Positions 15,677-24,650 of a DNA stretch of 64,000 nt are shown here, piece after piece (the first letter of the stretch is position 1; every line of letters begins with the position of its first letter). Source of the DNA: Desulfohalobiaceae bacterium S24 (GTDB lineage: Bacteria > Desulfobacterota > Desulfovibrionia > Desulfovibrionales > Desulfothermaceae); NCBI GenBank assembly GCA_011389765.1, contig JAABTT010000007.1, positions 1 to 64,000 of the forward strand, given 5' to 3'. The notes under the pieces were generated by a model, which worked only from the letters and a program-made list of their open reading frames with translations, was not told where the DNA came from and ran no database searches. The position numbers were made by a program, and so were the translations under genes.

Positions 15677-17212
15677 ATGAAACGTCTTTTTTTGATTGTC
15701 GTCCTGGGCTGTTTCGGTCTGCTCCTGAACGGAACTGTGTGGGCCGCCGGGCCCGAAACCCTTGTGGTCGGAGTTTCTTCCGATATTCATACCCTTGATC
15801 CCAGTGTTTCCAGCGATAACTACGACTGGCGGCAGATCTATCCCTGCTATGACCGCCTGGTGGCCTACAAAGCCGGTTCGACAGAGGTCGAGCCTTCTGC
15901 TGCCGAGTCCTGGAGCGTCAATGAAGACGGTACAATCTGGACCTTCTCCATTCGGCGGGGAATCGCCTTTGACGACGGGACACCCCTGGATGCCGGGGCC
16001 GTGAAGTTCGCTTTCGAGCGGACTCTGCAGATCGGGAGAGGGCCTGCCGATAACATCGGGGCCATCGACAGCGTCGAGGTCCTGGACGATTACACGGTGC
16101 AAATCACTCTCAAAAACGCTTTTGGCCCCTTTATCCAGACCCTGGCCACTGATGCGGCCTCCATCATGAATCCGAACATAATGAAGCACGAAAAGGACGG
16201 AGACCTGGCGCAGGGCTGGCTGGCTGAAAACACCGACGGGTCCGGTCCCTTCCGCCTGGCGGAATGGACCCGGGGACAGCGGGCCGTACTGGAGGCCAAG
16301 CCGGATTACTGGGGAGGCCCGGCCCAGATCAAACAGGCCGTAATCAGGTTCATGTCTGAATCGGCAGACCGGCGTATGGCTCTGGAGCGCGGGGACATCG
16401 ACATTGCCGAAAATATCCTCATCGACCAGCTGCCGGCCCTGGAGGAGAACCCTGACGTGGAGGTCAACAAATACCCTTCGCAACTGGTGGAATATGTGTA
16501 TATCAACAACCGGAAACCTGGGCTGGATGATCCCCGGGTGCGCCAGGCCCTCTGTTTTGCCGTGGATTATGACGGCATCATACATTACGTGCTTCAGGGC
16601 CAGGGCGTGCAGATGCGTGGTCCCGTGCCCGAAGGCATGTGGGGACACAAGAAAGATCTGTTCCAGCATAAGCGCGATGTGAGCAAAGCCAAGGCTTTGC
16701 TCAAGGAGGCCGGGCAGGAAGATCTGGAATTGACCCTTATTTATTCGGAACGCAGGTCCAGCTGGGAGCAGATCGCCACCATTCTTCAGGCCAATTTCGC
16801 CGACGCCGGGATAACCCTGAACCTGGAACTGATGGCCAATCCCACCCTGCGTGACCAGGTGGACAAGGGCAATTTCGAATTGTGCCTTGGGGCCTGGAGT
16901 CCGGATTATGCCGATCCTTCCATGTTTATGAACTTCTGGTTCGACTCCGACAACTGGGGGCTGCCCGGAAACCGTTCCTTTTACAAGAACGAGCGGGTTG
17001 ATCAACTCATTCGAAAATCAGTGACCCTGAGCGACCAGGAGAAACGGGTCGAACTTTACAATCGGGCACAGGAAATCATCATGGATGAAGCGCCCTACAT
17101 ATTCCTCTATCAGGTCAAGACCATCGTGCCCATGCGCAAAAACGTCAAAGGCTACGTCTACAACCCCATGTTGGAATCCATGTATAATTTCCAGGACATC
17201 TGGAAAAAATAA
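15677..17212 (+). CDS. Dipeptide/oligopeptide ABC transporter, substrate-binding protein
   Basis: This is a periplasmic family 5 extracellular binding protein of 511 aa. A signal peptide (MKRLFLIVVLGCFGLLLNG, cut near VWA-AG) leads into 'LVVGVSSDIHTLDPS'. The family signature region 'AESWSVNEDGTIWTFSIRRGIAFDDGTPLDA' and 'DNYTVQ'-type segments follow. A strong AGGAGGT site precedes the ATG. It is the first gene of an operon with two permeases, two ATPases and a D-aminopeptidase, so the likely ligands are dipeptides, perhaps D-amino-acid-containing muropeptide fragments. The ligand is inferred from context. Confidence 0.9.
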   Translation: MKRLFLIVVLGCFGLLLNGTVWAAGPETLVVGVSSDIHTLDPSVSSDNYDWRQIYPCYDRLVAYKAGSTEVEPSAAESWSVNEDGTIWTFSIRRGIAFDDGTPLDAGAVKFAFERTLQIGRGPADNIGAIDSVEVLDDYTVQITLKNAFGPFIQTLATDAASIMNPNIMKHEKDGDLAQGWLAENTDGSGPFRLAEWTRGQRAVLEAKPDYWGGPAQIKQAVIRFMSESADRRMALERGDIDIAENILIDQLPALEENPDVEVNKYPSQLVEYVYINNRKPGLDDPRVRQALCFAVDYDGIIHYVLQGQGVQMRGPVPEGMWGHKKDLFQHKRDVSKAKALLKEAGQEDLELTLIYSERRSSWEQIATILQANFADAGITLNLELMANPTLRDQVDKGNFELCLGAWSPDYADPSMFMNFWFDSDNWGLPGNRSFYKNERVDQLIRKSVTLSDQEKRVELYNRAQEIIMDEAPYIFLYQVKTIVPMRKNVKGYVYNPMLESMYNFQDIWKK

Positions 17213-17244
17213 ACCTCCTTTCAAGGATCTTCATTACTTCGACA

Positions 17245-17277
17245 GCGGGCCGGCGGAGATCTTCACCTCCGGCCCGC
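17245..17277 (+). terminator. Intercistronic hairpin after the binding-protein gene
   Basis: GCGGGCCGGCGGAG pairs with CTCCGGCCCGC around a short loop with one bulge. It lies between the binding-protein and permease genes and has no T run. Such hairpins commonly limit read-through or stabilise the upstream mRNA so that binding protein is made in excess. Confidence 0.55.
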
Positions 17278-17287
17278 ACGGATATCC

Positions 17288-18298
17288 ATGCGAATTCTGC
17301 GTTACATACTGCGGCGGCTGCTCTACGTTCTCCCGGTGCTGCTGGGGGTGACCATCCTGGTCTTCTTCATTTCCCACGCCATTCCGGGAGATCCGGCCCA
17401 AATGATCGCCGGGCCAAAGGCCAGTCGCCAGGCCGTTGAGGAAATCCGCAGATCCCACGGCCTGGACAAGCCGCTGCCGATTCAATATCTGCGTTTTGTC
17501 TCCGGTCTGGTCCAGGGAGATCTTGGCCGGTCCATTCGCAATCACCGTCCTGTTGTGGAAGACTTAAAGGACTTTTTACCGGCGACTTTAGAGTTGACCC
17601 TGGCTGCGATGATCCTCTGCCTGGGAGTGGGCATCCCCCTCGGCATCCTGGCGGCGGTCAAACGCAACAAACTCACCGATCATTTGACCCGTGTCTTTTC
17701 AGTCTTCGGGGTATCCACACCAGTATTCTGGCTGGGCCTGATGCTGCTGCTTCTGTTTTACCGCAACCTGGGCTGGCTGCCGGGCTCGGGCCGGCTGGAC
17801 ATCATGGTCCAGCCGCCGCCGCAGTTCACGGGCATGTATACCCTGGACGCACTCCTTGCCGGGCAATGGGCTACCTTTGCCAACGCCCTGTGGCACATCA
17901 TCCTGCCGGCTTTTTGTCTGTCCTATGTCTATCTGGCGATCATCACCAGGATCGTTCGGTCTTCGATGATCGGTGTCCTGGGACAGGATTTCATCACCAC
18001 GGCCCGGGCCAACGGCCTGTCCGAAGCCATAATCGTTCTCAAACACGCCTTCAAGAATTCGCTCATCCCTACGGTGACCATCACCGGCCTGTCCTTTGGA
18101 GAACTCATGGGCGGGGCCATCCTGACCGAGACGATCTTTGCCTGGCCGGGCATGGGAAAATATGTGGTGGACTCGGTCAATTATCTCGATTTCCCCGGCA
18201 TCATGGGCTTTACCCTGATGGTTTCCCTGGTCTACGTCCTGGTCAATCTAACTGTGGACGTCATCTACGCTTTTCTCAACCCCACGATACGCTACTGA
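17288..18298 (+). CDS. Peptide ABC transporter permease, DppB type
   Basis: This 336-aa inner-membrane permease starts with 'MRILRYILRRLLYVLPVLLGVTILVFF', the usual DppB/OppB amino end. It has about six helices and the ATPase-contact EAA loop 'ARANGLSEAIIVLKHAFKNSLIPTVT'. A periplasmic stretch around residues 165-195 is typical of the B-type permease. It is followed after 3 bp by the C-type permease. Together with the two ATPases it forms the complete importer. Confidence 0.92.
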   Translation: MRILRYILRRLLYVLPVLLGVTILVFFISHAIPGDPAQMIAGPKASRQAVEEIRRSHGLDKPLPIQYLRFVSGLVQGDLGRSIRNHRPVVEDLKDFLPATLELTLAAMILCLGVGIPLGILAAVKRNKLTDHLTRVFSVFGVSTPVFWLGLMLLLLFYRNLGWLPGSGRLDIMVQPPPQFTGMYTLDALLAGQWATFANALWHIILPAFCLSYVYLAIITRIVRSSMIGVLGQDFITTARANGLSEAIIVLKHAFKNSLIPTVTITGLSFGELMGGAILTETIFAWPGMGKYVVDSVNYLDFPGIMGFTLMVSLVYVLVNLTVDVIYAFLNPTIRY

Positions 18299-18301
18299 CA
18301 C

Positions 18302-19174
18302 ATGGACGCCGCCTTTACCTCACGCCATCCCAGATTGCGGGAACTGCTGCTCACGCTGAAAATCCTGTCCCGCAACCCTTCGGCTGTTGCCGGTGCGCTC
18401 ATCATCGGCATCATGGCCTTTATGGGTTTTTCCGCCGACCTCCTGGCCCCTTTCGACCCTATCCGCATCAATTTGTCTGAGCGGCTGAACCCGCCCGGCT
18501 GGGGGCATCTGTTCGGTACGGATGAAATGGGACGGGATATTTTGAGCCGGGTCATGCACGGAGCCAGGATTTCACTGCGCATCGGCTTCATGGTGGTGGC
18601 CGCGGCCGGAATGACCGGTTCATTCATCGGCGCTGCAGCAGGCTTTCTTGGAGGCCGGATCGACAACTTAATCATGCGGGTCATGGATGTGGTGCTCTCT
18701 TTTCCTCCCCTGGTGCTGGCTATGGCTTTAGCTGCGGCCATGGGCCCCAGTTTAAACAACGCCATTATGGCCGTGGCCTTTGTCATGGTTCCCAAATTCG
18801 CCCGTATTGTTCGGGGCGAGGCTCTGGCGGTCAAGGAAATGCCTTATATAGCCGCGGCCCGGGTATCCGGGGCCAAAAATTTCTGGATCATCTTCAATCA
18901 TATACTGCCGAACTGCATGAACTCCGTGGTGGTCCTGGCCACACTGACCCTGGGTGAGACCATTCTTATCGCAGCTTCCTTGTCCTTTATCGGATTGGGG
19001 GCTCAACCTCCGGCACCGGAGTGGGGGGCCATGATCAGTGTCGGCCGGAAATTCGTCATGGACCAGTGGTGGTACGCCACCTTCCCCGGCCTGTTCATCC
19101 TGTTCACGGTTATCGGCTTCAACATCCTGGGCGATGCCCTGCGCGACGTCCTTGATCCGCGGATCAGGAGATAA
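18302..19174 (+). CDS. Peptide ABC transporter permease, DppC type
   Basis: This 290-aa second permease has the DppC/OppC hallmarks: a cytoplasmic amino end, one helix ('AVAGALIIGIMAFMGF'), the periplasmic 'NPPGWGHLFGTDEMGRDILSRVMHGARISL' signature and an EAA loop 'AARVSGAKNFWIIFNHILPN'. It closes with 'DALRDVLDPRIRR', a near-universal end for the family. It abuts the B-type permease and the first ATPase gene, with gaps of 3 and 2 bp. Confidence 0.92.
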   Translation: MDAAFTSRHPRLRELLLTLKILSRNPSAVAGALIIGIMAFMGFSADLLAPFDPIRINLSERLNPPGWGHLFGTDEMGRDILSRVMHGARISLRIGFMVVAAAGMTGSFIGAAAGFLGGRIDNLIMRVMDVVLSFPPLVLAMALAAAMGPSLNNAIMAVAFVMVPKFARIVRGEALAVKEMPYIAAARVSGAKNFWIIFNHILPNCMNSVVVLATLTLGETILIAASLSFIGLGAQPPAPEWGAMISVGRKFVMDQWWYATFPGLFILFTVIGFNILGDALRDVLDPRIRR

Positions 19175-19176
19175 CA

Positions 19177-20184
19177 ATGCTGGACTACGGAAAAACATTG
19201 CTCTCGATCCGTGATCTTTCGGTACGCTTTGCCACCTATCAAGGTCTGGCCCGGGTTCTGGAAAAGGTCTGTCTGGATATCAAAAGCGGCGAGATCCTCG
19301 GTCTGGTCGGGGAAACCGGCTGCGGGAAGTCGGTACTGGCCCGATCGGTGCTGCGGATCATTCCCAGTCCGCCCGGGAAGATTGCGGCCGGAACTATCTC
19401 CTATCAGGGAGAAGACCTTCTGCAGATTTCGGAGACAAGAATGCGCCAGGTTCGCGGAAACCGAATTTCCATGATCTTCCAAGAACCCATGTCCTCCTTG
19501 AACCCGGTATTTTCCGTAGGCAACCAGATGCGCGAGGTTATTCGCCTGCACCAGCAGGTCTCAAAGAAAGAAGCCACCAGAATCGCCCTGGATATGTTGC
19601 GCCAGGTCCAAATGCCGGACCCCGCTGCGGTCCTTGGCAAGTTTCCCCATGAACTGTCCGGCGGCATGCGCCAGCGGGTGATGATCGCCATGGAGCTGTC
19701 CTGCGGACCAGACCTGCTCCTGGCGGATGAGCCGACCACGGCCCTGGATGTGACCGTGCAGGGCCAGGTCCTGGCCATTCTCCGGCGACTGGCCGGGGAA
19801 AAAGGGGTCTCGGTCTTGTTCATCACCCATGACATGGGCGTTGTGGCCCAGATCTGCGACCGGGTGGCGGTGATGTATGCCGGGCAGATGGTGGAAGTGG
19901 CCGAAGTGAAGGAGCTCTTCTCGGCCCCGGCCCACCCCTACACCAGAGGCCTGATCTCGGCCATTCCCGGTGCCGAAGGGGAAAAGGGGGCCGAGCACCT
20001 CTACTCCATTCCGGGCGTCGTGCCCGGGCTCATCGACCCGCCTGAAGGCTGTCGCTACCATCCCCGGTGTGAAAAAAAACGGGCGGTCTGCACCGAACAG
20101 ACCCCGGTCATGGTTAAGCTGCACGCGGACCACGATGTGGCCTGCCACTGCTGCGGCCCGTCCAGAGAGGAGGGAAGGCCTTGA
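19177..20184 (+). CDS. Peptide ABC transporter ATPase, DppD type
   Basis: This 335-aa ATPase has Walker A 'GLVGETGCGKSVLARSV', Q-loop 'MIFQEPMSSLNP', ABC signature 'LSGGMRQRVMIAMEL', Walker B 'LLLADEPTTALDV' and switch His in 'VLFITHDMG'. The C-terminal 'GCRYHPRCEKKRAVC' is the oligopeptide-family extension that holds Cys residues known in some members to bind an iron-sulfur cluster. Its stop overlaps the TTG start of the next ATPase gene by 4 bp, so the two are translationally coupled. Confidence 0.93.
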   Translation: MLDYGKTLLSIRDLSVRFATYQGLARVLEKVCLDIKSGEILGLVGETGCGKSVLARSVLRIIPSPPGKIAAGTISYQGEDLLQISETRMRQVRGNRISMIFQEPMSSLNPVFSVGNQMREVIRLHQQVSKKEATRIALDMLRQVQMPDPAAVLGKFPHELSGGMRQRVMIAMELSCGPDLLLADEPTTALDVTVQGQVLAILRRLAGEKGVSVLFITHDMGVVAQICDRVAVMYAGQMVEVAEVKELFSAPAHPYTRGLISAIPGAEGEKGAEHLYSIPGVVPGLIDPPEGCRYHPRCEKKRAVCTEQTPVMVKLHADHDVACHCCGPSREEGRP

Positions 20185-21161
20185 ACAGGGGTTCGCCGGT
20201 CATCGAGGTGCGGGATCTGATCAAGAATTTTGCCGTCTCATCGGGCTTTTTCGGCCGCCCCGGCACCTTTCTGCGAGCCGTGGACCGGGTCTCGCTTCTG
20301 ATTCGCCGGGGAGAGACCCTGGGGCTGGTGGGTGAATCCGGCAGCGGCAAATCCACCGTGGGCAACTGTATTCTTCGACTGCTGCAACCGGACGGGGGGC
20401 AGATTTTTTTCCGGGGCAGGGATCTTGCGGCCATGAACCGGCGTGAACTGCAAACCATTCGCGGCCGGGTCCAGGTCGTATTCCAGGACCCCTTGTCTTC
20501 ACTGGATCCGCGCATGACGATTAAACGCATCGTGGGCTACCCCCTGACGGTGAGCAAACAGGTCAGGGGCGCGGAAGTGGAAGACAGGGTTCTGGCCATG
20601 CTGCGTGAGGTGGGCCTGGGGAAGGACCACCTGCATCGCTATCCCCATGAATTCAGCGGCGGCCAGCGCCAGCGCATCGGCATGGCCCGGGCTCTGATCA
20701 CCGAACCGGAATGCATCATGCTGGACGAACCGACCAGTGCTTTGGATGTCTCGGTCCAGGCCCAGATACTGAATCTGATACACGACCTTCAGAAGCGACA
20801 CGGCTACGCCTATTTGTTTATCACCCATGATCTGGCCGTGGTCAGACACATCAGCCACCGCATTGCGGTCATGTACCTGGGACTTATCGTGGAGAGCGCT
20901 TCCAAGGACACTCTTTTTGAGAATCCCTGCCATCCCTATACCCGGGCCCTTATGGCCTCGGCCCCCAGACCTGATCCCTTCAATCGCCAGGACCTGGCCG
21001 TCCTGCCCGGTGATCCGCCCAGCCCGGTGCACATTCCTCCGGGATGCCGCTTCCATCCCCGGTGTTCTTCGGTTATGGATGTCTGTCGGCTGGAGGCTCC
21101 GCCGAGGGTCCGGATCGCAGCTGATCACGAAGTGGCCTGCCACTTGTATCCTTCGACGTGA
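20181..21161 (+). CDS. Peptide ABC transporter ATPase, DppF type
   Basis: This second ATPase has 326 aa and a TTG start inside the stop of the preceding gene (TTGA). Motifs are Walker A 'GLVGESGSGKSTVGNC', Q-loop 'VVFQDPLSSLDPRM', signature 'FSGGQRQRIGMARAL', Walker B 'CIMLDEPTSALDVS' and switch 'FITHDLAVV'. The C-terminal 'GCRFHPRCSSVMDVC' is again the Cys-containing peptide-family tail. It pairs with the DppD-type subunit to power the importer. Confidence 0.93.
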   Translation: MNRGSPVIEVRDLIKNFAVSSGFFGRPGTFLRAVDRVSLLIRRGETLGLVGESGSGKSTVGNCILRLLQPDGGQIFFRGRDLAAMNRRELQTIRGRVQVVFQDPLSSLDPRMTIKRIVGYPLTVSKQVRGAEVEDRVLAMLREVGLGKDHLHRYPHEFSGGQRQRIGMARALITEPECIMLDEPTSALDVSVQAQILNLIHDLQKRHGYAYLFITHDLAVVRHISHRIAVMYLGLIVESASKDTLFENPCHPYTRALMASAPRPDPFNRQDLAVLPGDPPSPVHIPPGCRFHPRCSSVMDVCRLEAPPRVRIAADHEVACHLYPST

Positions 21162-21239
21162 AAGAGGGGCTTCTGTGTTTCTGCAAGGCAGACACAAGCC
21201 GATTTTGTAAACCCAGGTATCGTTTTTGAGGAGATTTGT

Positions 21240-22061
21240 ATGCGTGTCTTTATTTCAGCGGACATAGAAGGCGTGGGCTGTGTGGTCCGGGGAGAGAACT
21301 CATCGCCTGGAGGCCGGGAATACCCCATGGCCAGAAGACTGATGACCGAGGAAGTCAATGCCGCAATCCGGGCCTGTTTCGAGAGCGGCGCCCATTCCGT
21401 CGTGGTGGCCGATGCCCATAATGTCGGCCTGAATCTGTTGCCGGAAGACCTCGATGAGCGGGCTGAATTGATCATGGGGTCACCGCGTCCGCTGAGCATG
21501 ATGCACGGGGTGGAGGAAGCCGACGCCGCCCTGTTTGTGGGTTACCACGCGATGGCCGGTACCGCGGGCGGGTCGATCTGTCACACCTACATGGGACGGA
21601 TCGCTTCTGTAGAGATCAATGGACTGGCTGTGGGTGAAATCGGCCTGAATCTGGCCCTGGCCGGAGCCTACCGGGTTCCGGTCGCCGCCCTGAGCGGAGA
21701 CCGGGCCGCCTGCAATGAAATCCAGGCTCTGGTTCCGGAAATGGAAACCGCCGCCGTCAAAACGTCCATCGGGGCCTATGCCGCTCATTGCCTGCATCCC
21801 AAACGCTGCCGGGACCTGATTTTCAAGGCCGTGCGCAAGGGGCTGGACGGGGTGGAGCAGCGCAGTCCCTATCTGGTCCAGCCCCCGGTGACCCTGGAAG
21901 TGGGTTTGACCACGGCCTCGGGTGCTGACCGCGTGGAAGCGGTGCCAGGCGTCTGCCGCATCGCCGACAAGAGCCTGCGTTTCGATGCGGATGACTTCTT
22001 GACCTGTCACCAGACCTTCGGGGTGATAGCCAATTTGCTGGACGAGGTCCATTTCATATAA
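21240..22061 (+). CDS. dppA: D-aminopeptidase, M55 family
   Basis: This 273-aa metallopeptidase resembles Bacillus DppA, which removes D-amino acids from D-Ala-D-Ala-type dipeptides. It keeps the zinc-site landmarks: 'ISADIEGVGCV' at the N-terminus (Asp and Glu), 'VVADAHNVG' (His), 'FVGYHAMAGT' (His) and 'AVGEIGLNLA' (Glu). A GAGGAGAT ribosome site precedes the ATG. It is the last gene of the dipeptide transporter operon, which points to uptake and breakdown of D-amino-acid-containing dipeptides, such as those released from peptidoglycan. Confidence 0.88.
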   Translation: MRVFISADIEGVGCVVRGENSSPGGREYPMARRLMTEEVNAAIRACFESGAHSVVVADAHNVGLNLLPEDLDERAELIMGSPRPLSMMHGVEEADAALFVGYHAMAGTAGGSICHTYMGRIASVEINGLAVGEIGLNLALAGAYRVPVAALSGDRAACNEIQALVPEMETAAVKTSIGAYAAHCLHPKRCRDLIFKAVRKGLDGVEQRSPYLVQPPVTLEVGLTTASGADRVEAVPGVCRIADKSLRFDADDFLTCHQTFGVIANLLDEVHFI

Positions 22062-22063
22062 AT

Positions 22064-22096
22064 TCAGAGCTCTTTCCAGTGAGCTGAAATTTTTAT
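22064..22096 (+). terminator. Probable terminator between dppA and zwf
   Basis: AGCTC and GAGCT form a short stem around TTTCCAGT, with a longer bulged TTCAG/CTGAA extension, followed by AAATTTTTAT. It lies in the 81-bp gap between the convergent dppA and zwf genes. The stem is weak. Confidence 0.4.
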
Positions 22097-22142
22097 CAAT
22101 TTTTGGACACTTTCTTGTGCATTATTTATCAATTCCTCAACT

Positions 22143-23705
22143 TTACCTGTGCGGTCCAGGCAACGAAGGCAAGAGATTCTTGACCTCCTCCGGCCCCCAG
22201 GTTCCGGCCTCGTAAGGATGCAGCCGCTTGCCCTGGTCCGGGCAGTCGCACTCGATGAGGATCGGGGTCAAAAAGCCCCAGCAGAGCTCCACCCCGTCCT
22301 GCCGCCAGAACAGGGTCTGGTCCCCGAGCAGACAGTCCAGGAGGACCTTTTCATACGCCTCCAGGACCGGTCCGGTAAGGCCCTGATTGTAGTCGAAATG
22401 CATCTTCACCGTGCGCAGGCAGACCTTGGGACCGGGGACTTTGGTCTGGAATCTCAGGTGGATCTCTTCCCGGGGCTGGATGCCCAGGGTCAAGCGGTTG
22501 GCGGCAATGTCCTCGCCCAGGACCGCCCGGAACATGGAATTGGGCACCTGCTTGAACTGGACCTTGATCTCGGTCCGCTTCTCCGCCAGCCGCTTGCCCG
22601 AGGTCAGATAGAAGGGCACCCCCTGCCAGCGCCAGTTGTCCACAAAAACCTTCATGGCGGCAAAGGTCGGCGTCAGGGTACCCTGACGCACTTGAGGTTC
22701 CTCCCGATAGCCCTTGACTGCTGCCCCATTGATCCGCCCGGAGGCGTACTGGCCCAGCACCAGAAAGCTGTCCAGTTCCTGGGTTGGAAACGGCCGCAGG
22801 CAGCGGTAGACCTTGGTCTTTTCGTCCCGGACACGGTCCGCCTCGAAATGCGACGGGGGCTCCATGGCGCACAAGGCCAGGAGCTGCATCATGTGGTTCT
22901 GAAACATGTCCCGCAGGACCCCGAAGCGGTCGTAATACCCGGCCCGATGCTCCACCCCGAGCTGCTCGGCTGCGCTGATAGTTACGGAATCGATATAGCG
23001 CCGGTTCCAGAGCGGCTCGAAGATGGAATTGGCAAAACGGAGCATGAGAATGTTCTGCACGGTTTCCTTGGCCAGGTAGTGGTCGATGCGGAAGATCTGA
23101 TGCTCGGCAAAGCTGGAGTGGAGGGCCTTGTCCAATTCACGGGCGCTTTCCAGATCATGGCCAAAGGGCTTCTCCACCACAAAGCGCACCCAGTTCCCGT
23201 TACGCGAATCTTCCTCGGCCAGCCCGGCCCGGCCCAGTTGGCCGGCGATAACTGGGTAGACCGTGGGAGGGACCGCCAGGTAGAATATCCGGTTCCCCCG
23301 GGTGGCATAGCTGCTGTCCAGCCCCTCCAGGAAACGATTCAAGCCGGTGAAACTTTCCGGATCGTCATAGGACACAGGGTTATAGAAAAGACGTCTGGCA
23401 AGCCCAGCCCAGTTCTCAGGCTGCCCCCCAGATTCCGGCTCCACGCTGCGGCGCATGATCTCCCGGAACTCTTCATGGGAGTATTCGGATCTGGAAGCGC
23501 CCACAATACAGACATTCTCGGGCAGGAGCCCGTTCCGGTACAAGGCGAACAGAGAGGGAAAGAGCTTCCGCCGGGTCAGGTCCCCGGAGGCTCCGAAGAT
23601 TACGATCACGGCCGGCTCCTGGACCTGTTCCAGCCGGCACTGGCTCAGATCCGGACTTTCTGTCTCGATCTCGGGCACGTCTGTGTTCTTGGGTTTATCA
23701 GCCAT
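22143..23705 (-). CDS. zwf: Glucose-6-phosphate 1-dehydrogenase
   Basis: This enzyme oxidises glucose-6-phosphate to 6-phosphogluconolactone with NAD(P)+, the first step of the oxidative pentose phosphate pathway. It has 520 aa. The coenzyme site 'VIFGASGDLTRRKLFPSLF' and the active-site 'FRIDHYLAKETVQN' (family RIDHYLGKE) are clear, and 'VVEKPFGHDLESA' is present. GGAGG precedes the ATG. The amino end has an acidic, Gln/Glu-rich extension of about 30 residues. It follows gnd by 12 bp on the minus strand and completes a glk-gnd-zwf set. The family is often absent from sulfate reducers, so the set is notable. Confidence 0.96.
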   Translation of the reverse strand: MADKPKNTDVPEIETESPDLSQCRLEQVQEPAVIVIFGASGDLTRRKLFPSLFALYRNGLLPENVCIVGASRSEYSHEEFREIMRRSVEPESGGQPENWAGLARRLFYNPVSYDDPESFTGLNRFLEGLDSSYATRGNRIFYLAVPPTVYPVIAGQLGRAGLAEEDSRNGNWVRFVVEKPFGHDLESARELDKALHSSFAEHQIFRIDHYLAKETVQNILMLRFANSIFEPLWNRRYIDSVTISAAEQLGVEHRAGYYDRFGVLRDMFQNHMMQLLALCAMEPPSHFEADRVRDEKTKVYRCLRPFPTQELDSFLVLGQYASGRINGAAVKGYREEPQVRQGTLTPTFAAMKVFVDNWRWQGVPFYLTSGKRLAEKRTEIKVQFKQVPNSMFRAVLGEDIAANRLTLGIQPREEIHLRFQTKVPGPKVCLRTVKMHFDYNQGLTGPVLEAYEKVLLDCLLGDQTLFWRQDGVELCWGFLTPILIECDCPDQGKRLHPYEAGTWGPEEVKNLLPSLPGPHR

Positions 23706-23717
23706 GAGAGGGCCTCC

Positions 23718-24623
23718 TTATTCGGACTTCTTAACCGCGTGACCGCCGAACTCCCGGCGCAGGGCGGCCAGGATTCGGTTCGGAAAGGTGTCTTCCCGCC
23801 TGGAACGGAAGCGCTCCATCAGGGACAGGGTCAAAACCGGGGCGCTGCTTGCCGTCTCCACCGCCTGCTGGACCGTCCAGCGGCCCTCCCCGGAATCCTG
23901 AACAGAGCCCTGCAAGTCATCCAGTTTGGGACTCCTGGCGAAGGCCAGCTCGGCCAGCTCCAAAAGCCAGGACCTGATCACGCTGCCCTGGTTCCAGAGG
24001 TGGCTGAGCTGAGCATAATCCAGGTGCCGGGCATAGGGTGAATCCTCGAGAATCCCGAAGCCTTCGGCATAGGCCTGCATCATCCCGTACTCGATCCCGT
24101 TGTGGATCATCTTCACGAAGTGGCCGGCTCCGGTGGGACCGCAGTAGAGATAGCCATCTTTCGGAGCCAGGGCGGCCAGGACCGGCTCGATTCGAGAAAA
24201 GGCCTTCTCGTCTCCCCCGATCATGAGGCAGTAGCCGACTTCAAGTCCCCAAATCCCGCCGCTGGTGCCTGCGTCCAGATAATGAACCCCTTTCTCGGCT
24301 GCAGTGTGCGAACGCCGGATATCGTCCTTGTAAAAGGTGTTGCCTCCGTCGATGACCACGTCCCCGGACCCGGCCAGTTCCAGGATCGTCTCCAGATGCC
24401 GGTCCACGATCTCCCCGGCCGGGAGCATCATCCAGAGGATGCGGGGCTGCTCCAGGGCCTGGAGCAGCTCCTCCAGGGAGAAGCAAGCCTCAGCCCCGTG
24501 TTCGGCCAGCTGCTCCGTCTTTTCCGGTGTCCGGTTGTAGGCGGCCACTGTATGTCCATGCTCCAGGAGACGCCTGGCCATATTCATACCCATCCGGCCG
24601 AGTCCGATCATACCGATTTTCAT
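23718..24623 (-). CDS. gnd: 6-phosphogluconate dehydrogenase (decarboxylating), short type
   Basis: This 301-aa protein makes ribulose-5-phosphate, CO2 and NAD(P)H from 6-phosphogluconate. It is the short (~300 aa) Gnd type and not the ~470 aa enterobacterial type. The Rossmann motif is 'MIGLGRMGMNMARRL', the substrate site 'LDAGTSGGIWG', and the catalytic Lys region 'GPTGAGHFVKMIHNGIEYG'. It lies between a flavoprotein gene (27 bp upstream) and zwf (12 bp downstream), all minus strand. Confidence 0.94.
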   Translation of the reverse strand: MKIGMIGLGRMGMNMARRLLEHGHTVAAYNRTPEKTEQLAEHGAEACFSLEELLQALEQPRILWMMLPAGEIVDRHLETILELAGSGDVVIDGGNTFYKDDIRRSHTAAEKGVHYLDAGTSGGIWGLEVGYCLMIGGDEKAFSRIEPVLAALAPKDGYLYCGPTGAGHFVKMIHNGIEYGMMQAYAEGFGILEDSPYARHLDYAQLSHLWNQGSVIRSWLLELAELAFARSPKLDDLQGSVQDSGEGRWTVQQAVETASSAPVLTLSLMERFRSRREDTFPNRILAALRREFGGHAVKKSE

Positions 24624-24650
24624 ATGATTCTCCTTGCTGACTTTAAGCGC

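Noticed and set aside
15461-17005. 514-aa minus-strand ORF
   Set aside because: Antisense to the peptide-binding protein gene; no family resemblance.
22149-24041. 630-aa plus-strand ORF
   Set aside because: It lies opposite zwf and gnd, which are unmistakable; it is a high-GC shadow ORF without domain features.
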